A stretch of 64,000 nucleotides of DNA. It comes from Callipepla californica brunnescens (lineage: Eukaryota; Chordata; Aves; Galliformes; Odontophoridae). This document shows, piece after piece, positions 33,901-47,500 of the stretch. Position numbers and translations under genes: made by a program. A model generated the notes under the pieces. The model saw nothing but the letters and a program-made list of their open reading frames with translations. It was not told the DNA's origin and made no database searches. Position 1 is the stretch's first letter. Every line of letters begins with the position of its first letter. The DNA is taken from positions 558,001-622,000 of the forward strand of contig JALIRH010000100.1 in the NCBI GenBank assembly GCA_023055505.1. The letters are read 5' to 3'.

Positions 33901-36900
33901 CTACCGGCTGATTTTTGAAAAGCCGCGATTCAGTGCACTGCTGCCGCCTGACTGGCGTCTTTCTTCAGCGGCAAAAGCAGCAGTAGCCGCGATTGATGCG
34001 ATTCGAGCCTGAGACGCGGTTCTTCGCGGTTCGAACATTAACACGCTGCCGGTTTGCTTTGCTTGTTAAAAGTGGCTTTTGCAACGCTCCGCTGACAGTG
34101 TTTTTGGGGAACACTTAGAAGTGGTGAATCAAACATACATTTGGTAGAAGAAACAGCTTGACGTACTTAACGCTACTATTGGACTTTTTAGCGCTGAATA
34201 CCATACCGTTCCAAAAGAAAAAGGGAATGAATTGTTTGTTTGGCAAGTAAAAACTTGTGTGACGATATTAACTAGAGGTAGGAAAAGGAATAACAAGACT
34301 GGTCAGAGAAAAGAATGAAAACGTGCTCGTAGATGAATGAATGATGCAGACATACGTTGCATTCAGTAGTAGAGCAGAATGAGAATCAAAACTTTCCCTC
34401 TCACTAACACTGGGATCCAGCATCCATTCACTTACAACACCAGAATTGGAGTCACTTTCAGGTTTCAACCGCGATTTGTTGGAATAGAAACGCTGCCGGC
34501 TGATTACTGAAGACGCAATTCAGTGCACGTCTTTCAACTGACTGGCTTCTTTCTTCAGCGGCAAAAGCAGCAGGAGCCGCGATTGATGCGATTCGAACAT
34601 GATTCACGGTTTTCCGCGGTTCGAACATTAGCTCGCTACCGGTTTGCTATGTTTGTTAAAGGGAGCTTTTGCAATGCTCAGATGACAGTGTTTTTGGGGA
34701 ACACTTATAAGCGGTGGAATCACACATCCATTTGGTAGAGGAAACAGCTTTCCTTAATAAACGTTTCTCTTTTGCTTCTTTATCTCTGAATACCATACTT
34801 TTGCAAAAGAGAATCGAAAGATACTTGTGTTCGACAAGAAAAAGTTTTTCCATGTATTAACTAGAAGTACGAAAAAGAATAACAACACTGGTCAGAGTAA
34901 AGAATGAAAACGTGCTCGTAGATGAATGAATGATGCAGAGATACGTTGCATTCTGTAGTAGAGCAGAATGAGAATCAAAACGTTCCCTCCCACTAACAAT
35001 GGGATGCAGCATACATACACATACAACTCCTGAAACCGAGTCACTTTCACGTGTAAACCGCGATTTGTTGGAGAAGAACCGCTACCGGCTGATTACTGAA
35101 GCCGCGATTCCGTGCACTTTTACCGGCTGACTAGCGTCTTTCTTCAGCGGCAAAAGCAGCAGGAGCCGCGATTGGTGAGATTGAATCGGAATCCGCGGCT
35201 AAGCGCGGTTCGAGCATCAAATTCTCTGCCGCTTTTTCTCTGCTTCTTAAAGGGGGCTATTCCGATGCTCCGGTGACAAGGTTTTCTGGGGAACCCTTAG
35301 AAGCGGTAGAATCACACACACCTTTGGGAGAGGAATTATCTTTCCGTACTTAACGTCTCTCCATTGCTTTCATAGTTCTGAAAAACATACCTTTTTGAGA
35401 GAGAATGAGAAAGATCCGCGGGTATTGTAAGAAAATTGAAGTGAATGTGTTAGATTGAGGAAGTAAAAAGGATAACAGCACTGGTCAGAGAAAAGAAGGA
35501 AAACGTGCTCGCAGATGAATGAACGATTCAGACGTACGTTGCATACAGTAACAGAGCAGAATAAGAATTAAAACTTTCACTCCTATAAAAAACTGGGATC
35601 CAGCACACATTCTCTTCCAACTCCTGAAACCGAGTCACTTTCACGTGTAAACCGCGAATTGTTGGAGAAGAACCGCTACCGGCTGATTTTTGAAAAGCCG
35701 CGATTCAGTGCACTGCTGCCGCCTGATTGGCGTCTTTCTTCAGCGGCAAAAGCAGCAGGAGCCGCGATTGATGAGATTCGAGCGGAATCCGAGGTTCTGA
35801 GCGGTTCGAATATTAACACGCTGCCGGTTTGCTCTGCTTGTTAAAGAAGGCTTTTGCAAAGCTCCGATGATAGTGTTTTTGGGGAACACTTAGAAGAGGT
35901 GGAATCAAACATACATTTGGTAGAAGAAAAAGTTTAACGTACTTAACGCTACTATTGGACTTTTTAGCTCTGAATACCATACCGTTCCAAAAGAAAAAGG
36001 GAATGAATTGTTTGTTTGGCAAGAAAAACTTGTGTGACGATATTAAAAAGAGGTAGGAAAAGGAATAACAAGACTGGTCAGAGAAAAGAATGAAAACGTG
36101 CTCGTAGATGAATGAACGATGCAGACGTACGTTGCATTCAGTAGTAGAGCAGAATGAGAATCAAAACTTTCCCTCCCACTAACATTGGGATGCAACATAC
36201 ATACACTTACAACTCCTGAAACGGAGTCACTTTCACGTGTAAACCGCGATTTGTTGGAGAAGAACCGCTACCGGCTGATTACTGAAGCCGCGATTCAGTG
36301 CACTTTTACCGGCTGACTGGCGTCTTTCTTCAGCGGCAAAAGCAGCAGGAGCCGCGATTGATGCGAGTGAATGGGAATCCGCGGCTAAGCGCGGTTCGAG
36401 CATCAAACTCTCGGCCGCTTTGCTCTGCTTCTTATAGGGGGCTATTCCGATGCTCCGGTGACAAGGTTTTCTGGGGAACCCTTAGAAGCGGTGGAATCAC
36501 ACACGCCTTTGGGAGAGGAACCAGCTTTCCGTACTTAACGCCTCTCCATTGCTTCCATAGTTCTGAAAAACATACCTTTTTGAGAGAGAATGAGAAAGAT
36601 CCGCGGGTATTGTAAGAAAATTGAAGTGAATGTGTTAGATTGAGGAAGTAAAAAGGACAACAGCACTGGTCAGAGAAAAGAAGGAAAACGTGCTCGCAGA
36701 TGAATGAACGATGCAGACATACGTTGCATTCAGTAGCAGAGCAGAATGAGAATCAAAACTTTCCTTCCCATTAACAATGGGATCCAGCATACATTCACTT
36801 CCAACTCCTGAAACCGAGTCACTTTCACATATAAAACGCGATTAGTTGGAATAGGACCGCTACCGGCTGATTTTTGAAAAGCCGCGATTCAGTGCACTGC

Positions 36901-39803
36901 TGCCGCCTGACTGGCGTCTTTCTTCAGCGGCAAAAGCAGCAGTAGCCGCGATTGATGCGATTCGAGCCTGAGACGCGGTTCTTCGCGGTTCGAACATTAA
37001 CACGCTGCCGGTTTGCTTTGCTTGTTAAAAGTGGCTTTTGCAACGCTCCGCTGACAGTGTTTTTGGGGAACACTTAGAAGTGGTGAATCAAACATACATT
37101 TGGTAGAAGAAACAGCTTGACGTACTTAACGCTACTATTGGACTTTTTAGCGCTGAATACCATACCGTTCCAAAAGAAAAAGGGAATGAATTGTTTGTTT
37201 GGCAAGTAAAAACTTGTGTGACGATATTAACTAGAGGTAGGAAAAGGAATAACAAGACTGGTCAGAGAAAGGAATGAAAACGTGCTCGTAGATGAATGAA
37301 TGATGCAGACATACGTTGCATTCAGTAGTAGAGCAGAATGAGAATCAAAACTTTCCCTCTCACTAACACTGGGATCCAGCATCCATTCACTTACAACACC
37401 AGAATTGGAGTCACTTTCAGGTTTCAACCGCGATTTGTTGGAATAGAAACGCTGCCGGCTGATTACTGAAGACGCAATTCAGTGCACGTCTTTCAACTGA
37501 CTGGCTTCTTTCTTCAGCGGCAAAAGCAGCAGGAGCCGCGATTGATGCGATTCGAACATGATTCACGGTTTTCCGCGGTTCGAACATTAGCTCGCTACCG
37601 GTTTGCTATGTTTGTTAAAGGGAGCTTTTGCAATGCTCAGATGACAGTGTTTTTGGGGAACACTTATAAGCGGTGGAATCACACATCCATTTGGTAGAGG
37701 AAACAGCTTTCCTTAATAAACGTTTCTCTTTTGCTTCTTTATCTCTGAATACCATACTTTTGCAAAAGAGAATCGAAAGATACTTGTGTTCGACAAGAAA
37801 AAGTTTTTCCATGTATTAACTAGAAGTACGAAAAAGAATAACAACACTGGTCAGAGTAAAGAATGAAAACGTGCTCGTAGATGAATGAATGATGCAGAGA
37901 TACGTTGCATTCTGTAGTAGAGCAGAATGAGAATCAAAACGTTCCCTCCCACTAACATTGGGATGCAGCATACATACACATACAACTCCTGAAACCGAGT
38001 CACTTTCACGTGTAAACCGCGATTTGTTGGAGAAGAACCGCTACCGGCTGATTACTGAAGCCGCGATTCCGTGCACTTTTACCGGCTGACTAGCGTCTTT
38101 CTTCAGCGGCAAAAGCAGCAGGAGCCGCGATTGGTGCGATTGAATCGGAATCCGCGGCTAAGCGCGGTTCGAGCATCAAATTCTCTGCCGCTTTTTCTCT
38201 GCTTCTTAAAGGGGGCTATTCCGATGCTCCGGTGACAAGGTTTTCTGGGGAACCCTTAGAAGCGGTAGAATCACACACACCTTTGGGAGAGGAATTATCT
38301 TTCCGTACTTAACGTCTCTCCATTGCTTTCATAGTTCTGAAAAACATACCTTTTTGAGAGAGAATGAGAAAGATCCGCGGGTATTGTAAGAAAATTGAAA
38401 TGAATGTGTTAGATTGAGGAAGTAAAAAGGATAACAGCACTGGTCAGAGAAAAGAATGAAAACGTGCTCGCAGATGAATGAACGATTCAGACGTACGTTG
38501 CATACAGTAACAGAGCAGAATAAGAATTAAAACTTTCACTCCTATAAAAAACTGGGATCCAGCACACATTCTCTTCCAACTCCTGAAACCGAGTCACTTT
38601 CACGTGTAAACCGCGAATTGTTGGAGAAGAACCGCTACCGGCTGATTTTTGAAAAGCCGCGATTCAGTGCACTGCTGCTGTCTGGCTGGCGTCTTTCTTC
38701 AGCGGCAAAAGCAGCAGGAGCCGCGATTGATGAGATTCGAGCGGAATCCGAGGTTCTTCGCGGTTCGAACATTAACACGCTGCCGGTTTGCTCTGCTTGT
38801 TAAAGAAGGCTTTTGCAAAGCTCCGATGATAGTGTTTTTGGGGAACACTTAGAAGAGGTGGAATCAAACATACATTTGGTAGAAGAAAAAGTTTAACGTA
38901 CTTAACGCTACTATTGGACTTTTTAGCTCTGAATACCATACCGTTCCAAAAGAAAAAGGGAATGAATTGTTTGTTTGGCAAGAAAAACTTGTGTGACGAT
39001 ATTAACTAGAGGTAGGAAAAGGAATAACAAGACTGCTCAGAGAAAAGAATGAAAACGTGCTCGTAGATGAATGAACGATGCAGACGTACGTTGCATTCAG
39101 TAGTAGAGCAGAATGAGAATCAAAACTTTCCCTCCCACTAACATTGGGATGCAACATACATACACTTACAACTCCTGAAACGGAGTCACTTTCACGTGTA
39201 AACCGCGATTTGTTGGAATAGGACCGCTACCGACTGATTACTGAAGCCGCGATTCCGTGCACTTTTACCGGCTGACTGGCGTCTTTCTTCAGCGGCAAAA
39301 GCAGCAGGAGCGGCGATTGATGCGAGTGAATGGGAATCCGCGGCTAAGCGCGGTTCGAGCATCAAACTCTCGGCCGCTTTGCTCTGCTTCTTATAGGGGG
39401 CTATTCCGATGCTCCGGTGACAAGGTTTTCTGGGGAACCCTTAGAAGCGGTGGAATCACACACGCCTTTGGGAGAGGAACCAGCTTTCCGTACTTAACGC
39501 CTCTCCATTGCTTCCATAGTTCTGAAAAACATACCTTTTTGAGAGAGAATGAGAAAGATCCGCGGGTATTGTAAGAAAATTGAAGTGAATGTGTTAGATT
39601 GAGGAAGTAAAAAGGACAACAGCACTGGTCAGAGAAAAGAAGGAAAACGTGCTCGCAGATGAATGAACGATGCAGACATACGTTGCATTCAGTAGCAGAG
39701 CAGAATGAGAATCAAAACTTTCCTTCCCATTAACAATGGGATCCAGCATACATTCACTTCCAACTCCTGAAACCGAGTCACTTTCACATATAAAACGCGA
39801 TTA
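27972..39803. repeat. 5-monomer higher-order repeat, four copies (~2959 bp)
   Basis: Equivalent monomers start at 27972, 30927, 33886, 36845 and 39804, giving periods of 2955, 2959, 2959 and 2959 bases. Copies of the five-monomer block are nearly identical by eye, while the five monomer types within a block differ clearly. This is the pattern produced by block-wise unequal crossover. Confidence 0.92.
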
Positions 39804-42800
39804 GTTGGAATAGGACCGCTACCGGCTGATTTTTGAAAAGCCGCGATTCAGTGCACTGCTGCCGCCTGACTGGCGTCTTTCTTCAGCGGCAAAAGCAGCA
39901 GGAGCCGCGATTGATGCGATTCGAGCCTGAGACGCGGTTCTTCGCGGTTCGAACATTAACACTCTGCCGGTTTGCTTTGCTTGTTAAAAGTGGCTTTTGC
40001 AACGCTCCGCTGACAGTGTTTTTGGGGAACACTTATAAGCGGTGGAATCACACATCCATTTGGTAGAGGAAACAGCTTTCCTTAATAAACGTTTCTCTTT
40101 TGCTTCTTTATCTCTGAATACCATACTTTTGCAAAAGAGAATCGAAAGATACTTGTGTTCGACAAGAAAAAGTTTTTCCATGTATTAACTAGAAGTACGA
40201 AAAAGAATAACAACACTGGTCAGAGTAAAGAATGAAAACGTGCTCGTAGATGAATGAATGATGCAGAGATACGTTGCATTCTGTAGTAGAGCAGAATGAG
40301 AATCAAAACGTTCCCTCCCACTAACATTGGGATGCAGCATACATACACATACAACTCCTGAAACCGAGTCACTTTCACGTGTAAACCGCGATTTGTTGGA
40401 GAAGAACCGCTACCGGCTGATTACTGAAGCCGCGATTCCGTGCACTTTTACCGGCTGACTAGCGTCTTTCTTCAGCGGCAAAAGCAGCAGGAGCCGCGAT
40501 TGGTGCGATTGAATCGGAATCCGCGGCTAAGCGCGGTTCGAGCATCAAATTCTCTGCCGCTTTTTCTCTGCTTCTTAAAGGGGGCTATTCCGATGCTCCG
40601 GTGACAAGGTTTTCTGGGGAACCCTTAGAAGCGGTAGAATCACACACACCTTTGGGAGAGGAATTATCTTTCCGTACTTAACGTCTCTCCATTGCTTTCA
40701 TAGTTCTGAAAAACATACCTTTTTGAGAGAGAATGAGAAAGATCCGCGGGTATTGTAAGAAAATTGAAATGAATGTGTTAGATTGAGGAAGTAAAAAGGA
40801 TAACAGCACTGGTCAGAGAAAAGAATGAAAACGTGCTCGCAGATGAATGAACGATTCAGACGTACGTTGCATACAGTAACAGAGCAGAATAAGAATTAAA
40901 ACTTTCACTCCTATAAAAAACTGGGATCCAGCACACATTCTCTTCCAACTCCTGAAACCGAGTCACTTTCACGTGTAAACCGCGAATTGTTGGAGAAGAA
41001 CCGCTACCGGCTGATTTTTGAAAAGCCGCGATTCAGTGCACTGCTGCCGCCTGATTGGCGTCTTTCTTCAGCGGCAAAAGCAGCAGGAGCCGCGATTGAT
41101 GAGATTCGAGCGGAATCCGAGGTTCTTCGCGGTTCGAACATTAACACGCTGCCGGTTTGCTCTGCTTGTTAAAGAAGGCTTTTGCAAAGCTCCGATGATA
41201 GTGTTTTTGGGGAACACTTAGAAGAGGTGGAATCAAACATACATTTGGTAGAAGAAAAAGTTTAACGTACTTAACGCTACTATTGGACTTTTTAGCTCTG
41301 AATACCATACCGTTCCAAAAGAAAAAGGGAATGAATTGTTTGTTTGGCAAGAAAAACTTGTGTGACGATATTAACTAGAGGTAGGAAAAGGAATAACAAG
41401 ACTGCTCAGAGAAAAGAATGAAAACGTGCTCGTAGATGAATGAACGATGCAGACGTACGTTGCATTCAGTAGTAGAGCAGAATGAGAATCAAAACTTTCC
41501 CTCCCACTAACAATTGGGATGCAACATACATACACTTACAACTCCTGAAACGGAGTCACTTTCACGTGTAAACCGCGAATTGTTGGAATAGGACCGCTAC
41601 CGACTGATTACTGAAGCCGCGATTCCGTGCACTTTTACCGGCTGACTGGCGTCTTTCTTCAGCGGCAAAAGCAGCAGGAGCGGCGATTGATGCGAGTGAA
41701 TGGGAATCCGCGGCTAAGCGCGGTTCGAGCATCAAACTCTCGGCCGCTTTGCTCTGCTTCTTAAAGGGGGCTATTCCGATGCTCCGGTGACAAGGTTTTC
41801 TGGGGAACCCTTAGAAGCGGTGGAATCACACACGCCTTTGGGAGAGGAACCAGCTTTCCGTACTTAACGCCTCTCCATTGCTTCCATAGTTCTGAAAAAC
41901 ATACCTTTTTGAGAGAGAATGAGAAAGATCCGCGGGTATTGTAAGAAAATTGAAGTGAATGTGTTAGATTGAGGAAGTAAAAAGGACAACAGCACTGGTC
42001 AGAGAAAAGAAGGAAAACGTGCTCGCAGATGAATGAACGATGCAGACATACGTTGCATTCAGTAGCAGAGCAGAATGAGAATCAAAACTTTCCTTCCCAT
42101 TAACAATGGGATCCAGCATACATTCACTTCCAACTCCTGAAACCGAGTCACTTTCACATATAAAACGCGATTAGTTGGAATAGGACCGCTACCGGCTGAT
42201 TTTTGAAAAGCCGCGATTCAGTGCACTGCTGCCGCCTGACTGGCGTCTTTCTTCAGCGGCAAAAGCAGCAGGAGCCGCGATTGATGCGATTCGAGCCTGA
42301 GACGCGGTTCTTCGCGGTTCGAACATTAACACTCTGCCGGTTTGCTTTGCTTGTTAAAAGTGGCTTTTGCAACGCTCCGCTGACAGTGTTTTTGGGGAAC
42401 ACTTATAAGCGGTGGAATCACACATCCATTTGGTAGAGGAAACAGCTTTCCTTAATAAACGTTTCTCTTTTGCTTCTTTATCTCTGAATACCATACTTTT
42501 GCAAAAGAGAATCGAAAGATACTTGTGTTCGACAAGAAAAAGTTTTTCCATGTATTAACTAGAAGTACGAAAAAGAATAACAACACTGGTCAGAGTAAAG
42601 AATGAAAACGTGCTCGTAGATGAATGAATGATGCAGAGATACGTTGCATTCTGTAGTAGAGCAGAATGAGAATCAAAACGTTCCCTCCCACTAACATTGG
42701 GATGCAGCATACATACACATACAACTCCTGAAACCGAGTCACTTTCACGTGTAAACCGCGATTTGTTGGAGAAGAACCGCTACCGGCTGATTACTGAAGC

Positions 42801-44543
42801 CGCGATTCCGTGCACTTTTACCGGCTGACTAGCGTCTTTCTTCAGCGGCAAAAGCAGCAGGAGCCGCGATTGGTGCGATTGAATCGGAATCCGCGGCTAA
42901 GCGCGGTTCGAGCATCAAATTCTCTGCCGCTTTTTCTCTGCTTCTTAAAGGGGGCTATTCCGATGCTCCGGTGACAAGGTTTTCTGGGGAACCCTTAGAA
43001 GCGGTAGAATCACACACACCTTTGGGAGAGGAATTATCTTTCCGTACTTAACGTCTCTCCATTGCTTTCATAGTTCTGAAAAACATACCTTTTTGAGAGA
43101 GAATGAGAAAGATCCGCGGGTATTGTAAGAAAATTGAAATGAATGTGTTAGATTGAGGAAGTAAAAAGGATAACAGCACTGGTCAGAGAAAAGAATGAAA
43201 ACGTGCTCGCAGATGAATGAACGATTCAGACGTACGTTGCATACAGTAACAGAGCAGAATAAGAATTAAAACATTCACTCCTATAAAAAACTGGGATCCA
43301 GCACACATTCTCTTCCAACTCCTGAAACCGAGTCACTTTCACGTGTAAACCGCGAATTGTTGGAGAAGAACCGCTACCGGCTGATTTTTGAAAAGCCGCG
43401 ATTCAGTGCACTGCTGCCGCCTGATTGGCGTCTTTCTTCAGCGGCAAAAGTAGCAGGAGCCGCGATTGATGAGATTCGAGCGGAATCCGAGGTTCTTCGC
43501 GGTTCGAACATTAACACGCTGCCGGTTTGCTCTGCTTGTTAAAGAAGGCTTTTGCAAAGCTCCGATGATAGTGTTTTTGGGGAACACTTAGAAGAGGTGG
43601 AATCAAACATACATTTGGTAGAAGAAAAAGTTTAACGTACTTAACGCTACTATTGGACTTTTTAGCTCTGAATACCATACCGTTCCAAAAGAAAAAGGGA
43701 ATGAATTGTTTGTTTGGCAAGAAAAACTTGTGTGACGATATTAACTAGAGGTAGGAAAAGGAATAACAAGACTGCTCAGAGAAAAGAATGAAAACGTGCT
43801 CGTAGATGAATGAACGATGCAGACGTACGTTGCATTCAGTAGTAGAGCAGAATGAGAATCAAAACTTTCCCTCCCACTAACAATTGGGATGCAACATACA
43901 TACACTTACAACTCCTGAAACGGAGTCACTTTCACGTGTAAACCGCGATTTGTTGGAGAAGAACCGCTACCGACTGATTACTGAAGCCGCGATTCCGTGC
44001 ACTTTTACCGGCTGACTGGCGTCTTTCTTCAGCGGCAAAAGCAGCAGGAGCGGCGATTGATGCGAGTGAATGGGAATCCGCGGCTAAGCGCGGTTCGAGC
44101 ATCAAACTCTCGGCCGCTTTGCTCTGCTTCTTAAAGGGGGCTATTCCGATGCTCCGGTGACAAGGTTTTCTGGGGAACCCTTAGAAGCGGTGGAATCACA
44201 CACGCCTTTGGGAGAGGAACCAGCTTTCCGTACTTAACGCCTCTCCATTGCTTCCATAGTTCTGAAAAACATACCTTTTTGAGAGAGAATGAGAAAGATC
44301 CGCGGGTATTGTAAGAAAATTGAAGTGAATGTGTTAGATTGAGGAAGTAAAAAGGACAACAGCACTGGTCAGAGAAAAGAAGGAAAACGTGCTCGCAGAT
44401 GAATGAACGATGCAGACATACGTTGCATTCAGTAGCAGAGCAGAATGAGAATCAAAACTTTCCCTCCCACTAACATTGGGATGCAGCATACATACACTTC
44501 CAACTCCTGAAACCGAGTCACTTTCACATGTAAACCGCGAATT
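39804..44543. repeat. 4-monomer higher-order repeat, two copies (2370 bp)
   Basis: Equivalent positions recur at 39804, 42174 and 44544, exactly 2370 bases apart. Compared with the five-monomer block, one monomer is missing, and the monomers at 39804 and 42174 are chimeras. Their first half matches the type at 36845 and their second half matches the type at 37437. Confidence 0.9.
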
Positions 44544-47500
44544 GTTGGAATAGGACCGCTACCGGCTGATTATTGATGCCGCGATTCAGTGCACGGTAGC
44601 CGCCTGACTGGCGTCTTTCTTCAGCAGCAAAAGCAGCAGGAGCCGCGACTGGTGCGATTGAATCGGAATCCGCGGCTAAGCGCGGTTCGAGCATCAAATT
44701 CTCTGCCGCTTTTTCTCTGCTTCTAAAGGCAGCTATTCCGATGCTCCGGTGACAAGGTTTTCTGGGGAACATTTAGAAGCGCTGGAATCACACACACCTT
44801 TGGGAGAGGAATTATCTTTCCGTACTTAACGTCTCTCCATTGCTTTCATAGTTCTGAAAAACATCCCTTTTTGAGAGAGAATGAGAAAGATCCGCGGGTA
44901 TTGTAAGAAAATTGAAGTGAATGTGTTAGATTGAGGAAGTAAAAAGGACAACAGCACTGGTCAGAGAAAAGAAGGAAAACGTGCTCGCAGATGAATGAAC
45001 GATGCAGACATACGTTGCATTCAGTAGCAGAGCAGAATGAGAATCAAAACTTTCCTTCCCAGTAACAATGGGATCCATCATACATTCACTTCCAACTCCT
45101 GAAACCGAGTCACTTTCACATGTAAAACGCGAATTGTTGGAATAGGACCGCTACCGTCTGATTTTTGAAAAGCCGCGATTCAGTGCACTGCTGCTGTCTG
45201 GCTGGCGTCTTTCTTCAGCGGCAAAAGCAGCAGTAGCCGCGATTGATGCGATTCGAGCCTGAGACGCGGTTCTTCGCGGTTCGAACATTAACACTCTGCC
45301 GGTTTGCTTTGCTTGTTAAAAGTGGCTTTTGCAACGCTCCGCTGTCAGTGTTTTTGGCTAACACTTAGAAGTGGTGAATCAAACATACATTTGGTAGAAG
45401 AAACAGCTTGACGTACTTAACGCTACTATTGGACTTTTTAGCGCTGAATACCATACCGTTCCAAAAGAAAAAGGGAATGAATTGTTTGTTTGGCAAGTAA
45501 AAACTTGTGTGACGATATTAACTAGAGGTACTGAAAAGGAATAACAAGACTGGTCAGAGAAAAGAATGAAAACGTGCTCGTAGATGAATGAATGATGCAG
45601 ACATACGTTGCATTCAGTAGTAGAGCAGAATGAGAATCAAAACTTTCCCTCTCACTGACACTGGGATCCAGCATCCATTCACTTACAACACCAGAATTGG
45701 AGTCACTTTCAGGTTTCAACCGCGATTTGTTGGAATAGAAACGCTGCCGGCTGATTACTGAAGACGCAATTCAGTGCACGTCTTTCAACTGACTGGCTTC
45801 TTTCTTCAGTGGCAAAAGCAGCAGGAGCCGCGATTGATGCGATTCGAACATGATTCACGGTTTTCCGCGGTTCGAACATTAGCAAACTGCCTTTTTGCTA
45901 TGTTTGTTAAAGGGAGCTTTTGCAATGCTCTTTAACAGTGTTTTTGGGGAACACTTAGAAGCGGTGGAATCACACATCCATTTGGTAGAGGAAACAGCTT
46001 TTTTTAATAAACGTTTCTCTTTTGCTTCTTTATCTCTGAATACCATACTTTTGCAAAAGAGAATCGAAAGATACTTGTGTTCGACAAGAAAAAGTTTTTC
46101 CATGTATTAACTAGAAGTACGAAAAAGAATAACAACACTGGTCAGAGTAAAGAATGAAAACGTGCTCGTAGATGAATGAATGTTGCAGACATACGTTGCA
46201 TTCAGTAGCAGTGCAGAATGAGAATCAAAACTTTCCCTCCCACTAACATTGGGATGCAGCATACATACACTTACAACTCCTGAAAAGGAGTCACTTTCAC
46301 GTGTAAACCGCGTATTGTTGGAGAAGAACCGCTACCGGCTGATTACTGAAGCCGCGATTCCGTGCACTTTTACCGGCTGACTAGCGTCTTTCTTCAGCGG
46401 CAAAAGCAGCAGGAGCCGCGACTGGTGCGATTGAATCGGAATCCGCGGCTAAGCGCGGTTCGAGCATCAAACTCTCGGCCGCTTTGCTCTGCTTCTTAAA
46501 GGGGGCTATTCCGATGCTCCGGTGACAAGGTTTTCTGGGGAACATTTAGAAGCAGTAGAATCACACACACCTTTGGGAGAGGAACCAGCTTTCCGTACTT
46601 AACGCCTCTCCATTGCTTCCATAGTTCTGAAAAACATCCCTTTTTGAGAGAGAATGAGAAAGATCCGCGGGTATTGTAAGAAAATTGAAGTGAATGTGTT
46701 AGATTAAGGAAGTAAAAAGGATAACAGCACTGGTCAGAGAAAAGAAGGAAAACGTGCTCGCAGATGAATGAACGATTCAGACGTACGTTGCATACAGTAA
46801 CAGAGCAGAATGAGAATCTAAACTTTCCTTCCCATTAAAACTGGGATCCAGCACACATTCACTTACAACTCCTGAAACCGAGTCACTTTCACGTGTAAAC
46901 CGCGAATTGTTGGAATAGGACCGCTACCGACTGATTTTTGAAAAGCCGGATTCAGTGCACTGCTGCCGTCTGACTGGCGTCTTTCTTCAGCAGCAAGAGC
47001 AGCAGTAGCCGCGATTGATGCGATTCGAGCGGTATCCGAGGTTCTGAGCGGTTCGAATATTAACACGCTGCCGGTTTGCTCTGCTTGTTAAAGAAGGCTT
47101 TTGCAACGCTCCGATGATAGTGTTTTTGGGGAACACTTAGAAGAGGTGGAATCAAACATACATTTGGTAGAAGAAACAGCTTGACGTACTTAACGCTTCT
47201 ATTTCACTTCCTCAGCTCTGAATATCATACCGTTGCAAATGACAATCGGAATTGTCCGTTTGTTTGGCAAGAAAAACTTGTGTGACTAGAGGTGCTAAAG
47301 AAGGTAACAAGACTGCTCAGAGAAAAGAATGAAAACTTGCTTGCAGATGAATGAACGATGCAGGAGTACGTTGCATTCAGTAGCAGTGCAGAATGAGAAT
47401 CAAAACTTTCCCTCTCACTAACACTGGGATCAGGCATCCATTCACTTACAACTCCTGAAACGGAGTCACTTTCACGTGTAAACCGCGATTTGTTGGAGTA

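Noticed and set aside
28354..47437. Recurrent 60-105-codon ORFs in the satellite
   Set aside because: They recur because the monomers recur, some begin at non-ATG codons, they differ among monomer types, and none has a recognisable domain or ribosome/Kozak context.
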